A stretch of DNA of 5,945 bases from Ruminococcus flavefaciens (GTDB lineage: Bacteria > Bacillota > Clostridia > Oscillospirales > Ruminococcaceae): contig CADBAC010000085.1 in the NCBI GenBank assembly GCA_902792495.1, positions 1 to 5,945 of the forward strand, in the 5' to 3' direction. A program made the position numbers and the translations under genes. The notes beneath the pieces were generated by a model that had not been told where the DNA came from, did not search any database, and saw only the letters and a program-made list of their open reading frames with translations. Positions 1 through 4,500 of this stretch are shown piece after piece (position 1 is the stretch's first letter; every line of letters starts with the position of its first letter).

Positions 1-276
1 GGACATATTTTCCGTCATCTTGCACAGAAATCCCTTGACATACGATAGTATGCCTGCGGAATTTCTATACAATCTGACGAAAAATCTGCCGGTGCATCTT
101 CAGCACAAGCTTTGTGCGGTGTTGCCTTTACGGTCAATGTGTTATCTGAGGACGGCCAATGGCTGTCCCTACAAATTGTTCGTCCGCCCGTCCATAACAA
201 GAAGTGCCAGTGAGCGAAAGCAGAGTAAGCTCTACGTACAAAGTAAGGCTCTCTGAGCCGACTCGTGACATGGGGT
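1..276 (-). repeat. Hairpin-rich non-coding element, probably a dispersed structured repeat
   Basis: No credible gene lies here: two short opposing reading frames (78 and 61 codons) overlap each other, lack a ribosome site and resemble no protein domain. The stretch is a chain of hairpins. Arms 8-34 and 58-84 pair over 27 positions; inside them 37-43 pairs with 48-54. Further stems are 103-108/112-117 (loop GCT), 150-157/161-168 (loop AAT), 220-225/230-235 and 247-251/255-259 (loop TCT). Non-Watson-Crick positions mostly become G-U pairs only if the minus strand is the RNA; the 150-168 stem is an exception and favours plus. I have an impression that peptides translated from such sequence recur as spurious small ORFs in gut Clostridia, which would fit a dispersed repeat, but I cannot search. 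It may extend beyond the left edge; the right boundary is uncertain. Confidence 0.5.
8..84 (-). ncRNA. Long imperfect hairpin with tandem G-A pairs
   Basis: Arm 8-34 faces arm 58-84. Of 27 positions, 21 are Watson-Crick; four (12/80, 23/69, 25/67, 32/60) are C-A oppositions on the plus strand, which are G-U pairs in a minus-strand transcript. The last two (18/74, 19/73) form 5'-GA-3' over 3'-AG-5' in that transcript, the arrangement of a tandem sheared G-A motif. The apex holds a second stem, 37-43 with 48-54, with a four-base loop at 44-47 and one more U-G pair. The pairing is seen directly; that it is a functional RNA is inferred. No promoter for it was identified. Confidence 0.5.
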
Positions 277-294
277 CAAGCTGCCGTCAGCTTG
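277..294. repeat. Perfect 7-bp hairpin beside the terminator
   Basis: CAAGCTG (277-283) and CAGCTTG (288-294) pair perfectly around the loop CCGT. It lies just beyond the terminator of the zinc-ribbon unit on the minus strand and has no following T-run on that strand. Its 280-287 segment, GCTGCCGT, repeats at 319-326 in the terminator, so both segments can pair with 303-310. Confidence 0.45.
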
Positions 295-300
295 CGTCAA

Positions 301-328
301 AAACGGCAGCCTTTTTAAGCTGCCGTTT
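301..328 (-). terminator. Intrinsic terminator of the zinc-ribbon gene pair
   Basis: AAACGGCAGC (301-310) and GCTGCCGTTT (319-328) form a perfect 10-bp stem with an eight-base loop. Read on the minus strand, the stem ends in a run of five T (303-299). It begins at the stop codon of the gene ending at 328, so it closes the transcription unit of the two zinc-ribbon genes. The plus-strand side ends in TTTTA, so it might also work in the opposite direction. Confidence 0.85.
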
Positions 329-1194
329 TATGTATCCATGTCATGTGGGAGCACCTTCCAGCCATCGCCTTCTATCTTAACGTAGTAAGCGCCGCCCAGT
401 ATTTTGTCATCGCCGAATTTGTACACCACCGTGACGAAATAGCCCTTGTCAGCTATGATCTCGCCGTCAGCAGTTTTCGCTCCGTAGATCCTCGCAAGAT
501 TGTAGAGGTATTCCTCAGCGTCACGAAGCTCGTCCTTGGTCATGCGTTTTTTCTTCTTTATCCTCTTCAGCTTTACCGCTCTTTCGGAAAGGCTCTGGTA
601 ATTGCCGATGAGATTTTCCCATTCGCCCGTATCCTTGAAATGCTTGATAAGCACTCTCGGAAGGCCGAGGGAATAATAATCAGTTCCGCCGTCTTTATCG
701 ACTACGCAGTTCCAGTATCTGTTGACCGCACCACGGTAGCCTGTATGATTTCTTATAAAAGAGCATCCCGTGAAGAAAAGCACTATCACAGCAAGTGCCG
801 CAAGTCTTCTGCGGCGCATCACCGCTTTTGTCCTTCTCCTGCGTCTCCGTACAGGTGCCGCCGGCTGAGGTGCAGGTCTTTCACTGCGATATTCCCTTTC
901 CTCCACAGCAGGCTGAGGCTGATATTCTTCCTCATCCTCATGCACAGGCCTTGGAGCAGAATCAAGGAAATCAAGAGCATTTACCTCCTCGGCAGCTTCC
1001 ACGTTCGCCTCATTATCCGCATTTATTTCATCGATGATGCTGTTTCCGCCGCTGTCGGCATCTTCCCCGTAAGCATCTTCTTCCACGGTATCTTCTTCCC
1101 CGAAGGCAGCTTCTTCCGCCGCCTCGATGGACTCTGCACAATCGCAGATACCGCCATCGGGTATTTCCTTTCCACAGAATTCACATATCGTCAT
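328..1194 (-). CDS. Zinc-ribbon membrane-anchored protein with shared extracellular domain and internal lipobox-like motif
   Basis: A 288-residue protein of unknown function. Residues 1-19 form a small zinc ribbon (C4, C7, C17, C19, with the CGKEIP turn). Residues 20-110 are acidic and probably disordered. A very basic strip follows (R116-R121, R127-R130), then a hydrophobic segment, about 131-147, which would place the N-terminus inside and the rest outside. Residues 153-283 are the extracellular domain shared with the genes at 2125-1247 and 3284-2730: GYRG, GGTDYYSLGLP, a DAEEYLY helix and the ending GDGWKVLP. The hydrophobic segment ends in FFTGC (C144), which looks like a lipoprotein box placed internally. 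A GGAGGA site lies four bases before the ATG. The gene follows its paralogue by 52 bp with no promoter seen between, and ends at a terminator. Existence is firm; function is not known. Confidence 0.9.
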   Translation of the reverse strand: MTICEFCGKEIPDGGICDCAESIEAAEEAAFGEEDTVEEDAYGEDADSGGNSIIDEINADNEANVEAAEEVNALDFLDSAPRPVHEDEEEYQPQPAVEEREYRSERPAPQPAAPVRRRRRRTKAVMRRRRLAALAVIVLFFTGCSFIRNHTGYRGAVNRYWNCVVDKDGGTDYYSLGLPRVLIKHFKDTGEWENLIGNYQSLSERAVKLKRIKKKKRMTKDELRDAEEYLYNLARIYGAKTADGEIIADKGYFVTVVYKFGDDKILGGAYYVKIEGDGWKVLPHDMDT

Positions 1195-1246
1195 TTTATC
1201 CTCCGATACCGATCCCCAATGATATCATTCCGATCCCCTGATCAGA
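1195..1246. repeat. Direct repeats flanking a 12-bp palindrome between the zinc-ribbon genes
   Basis: The 52-bp gap holds CCGATCCCC at 1209-1217 and again at 1230-1238, exactly flanking the perfect palindrome AATGATATCATT (1218-1229). A further perfect palindrome, CTGATCAG, lies at 1238-1245, beside the stop codon of the upstream gene. No -10 and -35 pair fits here on the minus strand. It could be an operator, an mRNA processing or stability element, or a simple duplication; the sequence alone does not decide. Confidence 0.5.
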
Positions 1247-2125
1247 TCATTTATCAAAGCCAAAGAAGAAAGTAGCCTGATCGCTCATAACTTTCCAGCC
1301 TTCGCCCTTTATCCTGACCACATAAACTGTGGTCTTTTCATTGTCGCCCTCGGTGTTTTTATACTTATATACAACTGTATAGCCTTTTCTGATCTCGATA
1401 TCTTCCTGATCGATATCCGCATCACAGGCCTGTGCCGCACTGTAAAAATACTTCTCGGCATCCTTTATCTCGGAATTCTTCATTTCCTTGACCCTGGATA
1501 TTTTTCGGAATTTAGGCTTCTTTTCCCAGTCATCCATACGGTCTTCCATATCGTCGTTGTAATCCTCGATAAGTTCTCTCCAGGTGTCATTGTCCTTGAG
1601 TTCCTCTATGCCTGCATTCGGCAGAGTAAGAGAATAATAGGTCTTTCCGCCGTGCTTGCTGGTACGGGAATTGAAATACTTCTTCACCGTGCCCTTATAG
1701 CCCGAACCTGCCGCCATAGATATGATTATGATAATGAATATCAGCAGGACAGCAGCGATAAATGCCGCAAATTTAGCGAAATTATGCTCCTCCTCAAGAT
1801 CTATGGAAGGGCCTTTCACTGATTTTCTGATAGCAGGGCCGTCGCCGTTTTCGGGAACTTTTATACCTGCCGCCGCTTCTTTGGCAGCGTTGAGTGCGTC
1901 ACGGACCATTATGTCCTGTTCGCTTTCCTCTGTATTATCAGCTTCCTCCGCAGTATCGGGAGTAAACTCTCTGATGATATCCTCTATGGGCTGTTCCGTC
2001 TGACCGCTGAAAACGTCTTTATTGTCATCATTGGATCTTTTTGCCTGTTCTTCGTGGATAGCACCGGGGCAGGAACATGATCCGCCTTCGGGTATCTCTT
2101 TTCCGCAGTATTTACAAAACGCCAT
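1247..2125 (-). CDS. Zinc-ribbon single-pass membrane protein with shared extracellular domain
   Basis: A 292-residue protein of unknown function. Residues 1-19 carry a zinc ribbon nearly identical to that of the downstream gene (C4, C7, C17, C19; CGKEIPEGG). Residues 20-115 are acidic and low in hydrophobics, probably disordered. One strong membrane helix spans about 118-139 and contains no cysteine. Residues 143-280 form the shared outer domain: GYKG, GGKTYYSLTLP, a DAEKYFY helix, GYTVVYKY and the ending GEGWKVM; a short FFFGF tail follows. The ATG at 2125 is chosen because GGAGGT lies seven bases before it. A TTG 16 codons upstream in frame (2173) would start translation at the predicted transcription start and read through that ribosome site. 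The gene is first of a two-gene unit. Small zinc ribbons are usually structural or bind partners; no enzyme motif is visible. Confidence 0.9.
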   Translation of the reverse strand: MAFCKYCGKEIPEGGSCSCPGAIHEEQAKRSNDDNKDVFSGQTEQPIEDIIREFTPDTAEEADNTEESEQDIMVRDALNAAKEAAAGIKVPENGDGPAIRKSVKGPSIDLEEEHNFAKFAAFIAAVLLIFIIIIISMAAGSGYKGTVKKYFNSRTSKHGGKTYYSLTLPNAGIEELKDNDTWRELIEDYNDDMEDRMDDWEKKPKFRKISRVKEMKNSEIKDAEKYFYSAAQACDADIDQEDIEIRKGYTVVYKYKNTEGDNEKTTVYVVRIKGEGWKVMSDQATFFFGFDK

Positions 2126-2178
2126 TATAATGACCTCCGATACTAAAGACCGCCGAAACCGCAGTCTTACCAAATTTT

Positions 2179-2207
2179 ATTTTACCATAAAGACTACTGA
2201 ATGTCAA
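2179..2207 (-). promoter_or_regulatory. Sigma-A-type promoter of the zinc-ribbon gene pair
   Basis: On the minus strand TTGACA (2207-2202) and TAAAAT (2184-2179) are 17 bp apart. Transcription would start near 2172, giving a leader of about 47 nt before the ATG at 2125. AGTCTT (2163-2168) and AAGACT (2190-2195) form an inverted repeat around the -10 element, and TTACCA occurs twice (2167-2172, 2182-2187); either might be an operator, which is weak. The promoter lies right after the fur-family gene, and no terminator separates them, so read-through from that gene is also possible. Confidence 0.75.
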
Positions 2208-2265
2208 GGGAGCAAAGCCCGTACTTTCCGTCTTTTTCAGTCGATTTACAGGACATTCTCACAGT

Positions 2266-2718
2266 TCACGGGAGACATTCATTATCCCCGTCATCGTCAG
2301 CCGCTTTTCCTCCGCTGCACTCAGCGCACATACCGTAGAACACGGTCTGGGATGAATCGATGATAAAGCCGTGGTGTTCGGCAATATGGCTGCTTATCTC
2401 AGCGAGATGGTCGCAGTTGAGATGTATCAGCTTGCCGCAGCTGAGGCATTTCAGGTGGAAATGATTATGGCAGTCCTGTTCCTCGTCTATGTACTGGAAA
2501 CAGGCGCAGGTCTTGCCGTCGAAGGAATACTTCCTGACACTGCCCTGTTCCACCAGTCTGTCCAGCTGACGGTAGATAGTCGCCACTCCCACGGGAGTTC
2601 CCTTTGCGGAAAGATAGGCGCTTATCTCCTGAACATTGGTATGCTTTTCCTTGTTTTCGATAAGGTATGTAAGCAGATTCTCCTTCTGCCTGGTGTTATA
2701 CCCCTGATCTCTTTTCAT
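2266..2718 (-). CDS. Fur-family metal-responsive transcriptional repressor, possibly Zur
   Basis: A 150-residue dimeric DNA-binding repressor of the Fur family, whose members sense iron, zinc, manganese or peroxide in the cytoplasm. A winged helix occupies about 1-75, with the recognition helix around ATIYRQLDRLVEQG (46-59). The dimer and metal domain has HNHFH (84-88), the CLSCGK pair C91/C94, and the second pair C131/C134 in YGMCAEC, together the usual four-cysteine structural zinc site. C71, C73 and C102 are further candidate thiol ligands; cysteine in the C73 region and the CGKLIHLNC motif suggest Zur rather than iron-sensing Fur, but this is inferred. The tail is acidic and ends NECLP. 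The gene follows the lipoprotein gene by 11 bp, with GGAGGT four bases before its ATG, so the two are co-transcribed. No clear terminator follows. Fur family: sure; metal: uncertain. Confidence 0.93.
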   Translation of the reverse strand: MKRDQGYNTRQKENLLTYLIENKEKHTNVQEISAYLSAKGTPVGVATIYRQLDRLVEQGSVRKYSFDGKTCACFQYIDEEQDCHNHFHLKCLSCGKLIHLNCDHLAEISSHIAEHHGFIIDSSQTVFYGMCAECSGGKAADDDGDNECLP

Positions 2719-2729
2719 TTATACCTCCA

Positions 2730-3284
2730 TCAGCTTGGGATGACCTTCCAGCCCTGATCGTTGATAACAACAGCCAGTGCAAGGTCGCTGCCTTCCTCTT
2801 TGCCGTCCTTGGTGTAAGTATAGCTGACCTCATAGCCTTCACCGACAGTAAAGTCGTCAGCTGTCATTTCCATTCCTCTTTCTTTGCATTTGTCCGCAAA
2901 GTAGCTTTTGACAGCATCACGCTGAACATCGGTTATCTCCTTGGATTCGGTTATAGTTCCGAATTCAAAAACACCGTCTGTCAGGTCGGGACGCTGTTCC
3001 TGATTGTGGTTGAACTGATTCACAGCCTCATCATATTCATTCTTCGACTTCATATCCTCGATATACTCATCGGGATACATATAGGAATAGAACACCTTTC
3101 CGCCGTTCAGGCTGAATGAAGCATTGAAGCATTCTTTAAGGGCATCCTCGTAGTTTTCGCTTTTCTGTGACTCGGCAGTCTGTCCCTCAGGTGTCTTTTT
3201 TAGATCAGCCTGTTTCTGTCCGCAGCCTGTCATCACCGCAGAAGCCGCCGCACAGGCAATTACCGCTGTAATAAACCTTTTCAT
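2730..3284 (-). CDS. Lipoprotein carrying the outer domain shared with the two zinc-ribbon proteins
   Basis: A 184-residue lipoprotein of unknown function. Its signal peptide (MKRF, then hydrophobic 5-19) ends in VMTGC, so C21 would be lipidated and the protein held on the outer face of the membrane. Residues 22-43 are a polar linker. Residues 44-183 match the outer domain of the genes at 2125-1247 and 1194-328: NYEDALKECFN, GGKVFYSYMYP, GYEVSYTY and the ending DQGWKVIPS lie at equivalent places. The small size and pattern (a helix, then YS..P, then a beta-rich end) could fit an NTF2-like fold, which is only a guess. GGAGGT lies six bases before the ATG. It is first in a unit with the fur-family gene, which may therefore control it along with itself. 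The protein is clearly real; its role is not known. Confidence 0.9.
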   Translation of the reverse strand: MKRFITAVIACAAASAVMTGCGQKQADLKKTPEGQTAESQKSENYEDALKECFNASFSLNGGKVFYSYMYPDEYIEDMKSKNEYDEAVNQFNHNQEQRPDLTDGVFEFGTITESKEITDVQRDAVKSYFADKCKERGMEMTADDFTVGEGYEVSYTYTKDGKEEGSDLALAVVINDQGWKVIPS

Positions 3285-3320
3285 CAGGTTACCTCCATAT
3301 AAATTTAAACATTCATAGTT

Positions 3321-3349
3321 ATTATATCACAATGATATGTATATGTCAA
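3321..3349 (-). promoter_or_regulatory. Consensus sigma-A promoter of the lipoprotein/fur unit
   Basis: On the minus strand TTGACA (3349-3344) and TATAAT (3326-3321) are exactly 17 bp apart, a full match to the housekeeping consensus. Transcription would start near 3314, about 30 nt before the lipoprotein ATG. A promoter this strong in front of a repressor gene suggests that it is held down by a regulator. Confidence 0.85.
3324..3338. promoter_or_regulatory. Candidate operator over the -10 of the lipoprotein/fur promoter
   Basis: ATATCA and TGATAT form a perfect 6-bp inverted repeat around CAA. Written as 7-1-7, the geometry typical of Fur-family sites, it has one mismatch, but the half-sites point the opposite way from the classical Fur box. 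It overlaps the -10 and the spacer, where a bound repressor would block transcription. A second, weaker dyad with TGA and TCA ends lies at 3333-3348 over the -35. Autoregulation by the fur-family protein is an inference. Confidence 0.4.
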
Positions 3350-3381
3350 ACTTTAACTCAAAAAAGCTAACGACTGACAAC

Positions 3382-3430
3382 AAAAAGTCCCTCAGACGAT
3401 GCTCGTTTTTCCGTGAGCGCCATCTGAGGG
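3382..3430 (-). terminator. Intrinsic terminator of the amidohydrolase gene
   Basis: CCCTCAGA (3389-3396) pairs with TCTGAGGG (3423-3430). An inner GCTC/GAGC stem (3401-3404 with 3415-3418) extends the hairpin past a small internal loop. Read on the minus strand it is followed by TTTTT (3386-3382). It lies 25 bp after the stop codon and separates the amidohydrolase from the lipoprotein promoter. Confidence 0.9.
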
Positions 3431-3455
3431 GCTGTGAATATTCATGTCAGGCAGT

Positions 3456-4268
3456 TCATTCTATGCCGAGGAAGTTCTTGAAGTTGTCGGCAAGGATGAG
3501 CTGATTTTCTTCGGGAGTGAATCCCAGCTTCAGGAAGCGCTCCAGTTCTTCTTCGTGGCTCCACATAGGGAAATCCGAGCCGAAGAAACAGTTTTCCACA
3601 CCGTATGTGCGCACCATATGAGCGGCCTTTTCGGGAGTGAGGAATGCCAGTGAACTGCTGACATCGAAGCGTACATTCTCAAGTCCGGGCAGGCACTTTT
3701 CAGCGTCGTCCCATCTCTGGTATCCGCCTAAGTGAGCGGCAAGAAGCTGAAGCTTCGGGAAGTTCTTGTGTATTGCGGCTATTCTCTGCGGAGCGGAGTA
3801 GTCGTATCTGTTGTCGCCGCAGTGTATCAGCAGAGGGAGTTCGCCCTCGATGATCTCATAGATCCTGAAAGCTTCGGGAGAATCAGCGTTGAACTCCTGA
3901 AAATCGGGGTGAAGCTTTACTCCGTGAAGTCCGAGAGCCTTGATCTGAGCGATGTCAGCTTCAAGATCTTCCGAATCGGGATGAGTAGTGCCGAAGCCGT
4001 AGAACTCGGGATGTGCATTGCACTCAGCTGCGATGAATTCGTTGATGTGAGCGGTCTGACGGGGAGTTGTGGCAGTTGAACATACAAGGTATCTTGAAGT
4101 TCCTATCTTGCTGCCGCTTTCGATGAGTTTGCCGCTGATACCGCAGCTTTCCATGGGAATGTCGTAGAATTTTCCGATATTGACAGTAGCGTTTTCGGCT
4201 ATCTTCTCGGGAAATATGTGTGCATGGGCGTCGATTATCTCATACTGTCCGTAGATTTCGCTATCCAT
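3456..4268 (-). CDS. Amidohydrolase-2-type TIM-barrel metal-dependent hydrolase
   Basis: A 270-residue cytoplasmic protein of the amidohydrolase superfamily (Amidohydro_2 type). In order: metal ligands H15 and H17 in DAHAHIF; GTTHPD near 94; K118 in GVKLHPD, a strand-four lysine; H149 in LLIHCGD; H179 in LAAHLGG; and catalytic D232 in FGSDFP. All positions expected for a working site are present, and length is normal for the compact members. The family includes decarboxylases, lactonases and hydrolases; the substrate here cannot be told from sequence. The ATG at 4268 is chosen because AAGGAG lies eight bases before it. The longer frame to 4361 starts on a TTG that is itself the promoter -35, upstream of the transcription start. 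It is a single-gene unit, divergent from the galactanase; the two share an intergenic region but no evident pathway. Confidence 0.92.
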   Translation of the reverse strand: MDSEIYGQYEIIDAHAHIFPEKIAENATVNIGKFYDIPMESCGISGKLIESGSKIGTSRYLVCSTATTPRQTAHINEFIAAECNAHPEFYGFGTTHPDSEDLEADIAQIKALGLHGVKLHPDFQEFNADSPEAFRIYEIIEGELPLLIHCGDNRYDYSAPQRIAAIHKNFPKLQLLAAHLGGYQRWDDAEKCLPGLENVRFDVSSSLAFLTPEKAAHMVRTYGVENCFFGSDFPMWSHEEELERFLKLGFTPEENQLILADNFKNFLGIE

Positions 4269-4332
4269 ATTTATCTCTCCTTGCGCCTGTTTTTCGTACA
4301 AAAATAAGCTTATTGATATAATTCCAGAATAC

Positions 4333-4361
4333 ATTATATTCCATTTTTGACCGTTTGTCAA
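4333..4361 (-). promoter_or_regulatory. Consensus sigma-A promoter of the amidohydrolase gene
   Basis: On the minus strand TTGACA (4361-4356) and TATAAT (4338-4333) are 17 bp apart, a full consensus match. Transcription would start near 4327, leaving a leader of about 58 nt. TTTGAC (4346-4351) and GTCAAA (4357-4362) form an inverted repeat that includes the -35 and could be an operator, though part of it is just the promoter hexamer. Confidence 0.85.
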
Positions 4362-4372
4362 ATCCTGTGAAC

Positions 4373-4389
4373 TGCCGTTAACTGCGGCA
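4373..4389. repeat. Small inverted repeat between divergent promoters
   Basis: TGCCG and CGGCA pair around a seven-base loop. The same stretch also contains AACTGC twice, at 4370 and 4380, one helical turn apart. It sits between the divergent promoters. It might bind a regulator, but it is short enough to be chance. Confidence 0.25.
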
Positions 4390-4403
4390 ATAATTTTATT
4401 TAT

Positions 4404-4423
4404 TGATTATTTGCAAATTATCA
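4404..4423. promoter_or_regulatory. 20-bp near-perfect dyad upstream of the galactanase promoter
   Basis: TGATTATTTGCAAATTATCA reads the same on both strands apart from one mismatched pair (18 of 20 positions), with a perfect 10-bp core ATTTGCAAAT. Its centre lies about 54 bp before the predicted galactanase start and 20 bp before the -35, a usual place for an activator. A sugar-responsive regulator is the likely user, but no regulator gene of that kind is in the window. It is 42 bp from the amidohydrolase -35, so it could affect both. Confidence 0.5.
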
Positions 4424-4432
4424 CTGTAATGA

Positions 4433-4461
4433 TTGACTTTGCACACTTTTTATTATATAAT
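4433..4461 (+). promoter_or_regulatory. Sigma-A promoter of the galactanase-esterase gene
   Basis: TTGACT (4433-4438) and TATAAT (4456-4461) are 17 bp apart; a second TATAAT overlaps at 4461-4466 with worse spacing. Transcription would start near 4468, giving a leader of about 33 nt that contains the ribosome site AAGGAGGT (4487-4494). Confidence 0.85.
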
Positions 4462-4500
4462 ATAATTGTATAAAATTGTTTGTGAAAAGGAGGTCATAAG

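Noticed and set aside
15..256. Two small overlapping ORFs, one on each strand
   Set aside because: No ribosome site, no domain, and both overlie a chain of hairpins, so they are probably products of the non-coding element.
343..1275. 310-codon open frame on the plus strand opposite the zinc-ribbon gene
   Set aside because: It is a shadow of the minus-strand gene, which has a ribosome site, clear domains and a paralogue; the plus frame has no ribosome site or domain pattern.
2126..2173. N-terminal extension of the upstream zinc-ribbon protein
   Set aside because: It starts on a TTG at the predicted transcription start and reads through the ribosome site; the paralogue begins at the matching ATG right before the zinc ribbon.
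2208..2265. Possible terminator after the fur-family gene
   Set aside because: Only a 3-bp GGG/CCC pairing was found near 2208-2220, without a useful T-run on the minus strand; no intrinsic terminator can be claimed.
3435..3444. 10-bp palindrome TGAATATTCA between the amidohydrolase stop and its terminator
   Set aside because: Short, AT-rich and in a position with no evident regulatory role; likely chance.
4269..4361. N-terminal extension of the amidohydrolase
   Set aside because: Its TTG start is the -35 hexamer of the promoter and lies upstream of the transcription start; a good ribosome site precedes the ATG at 4268.
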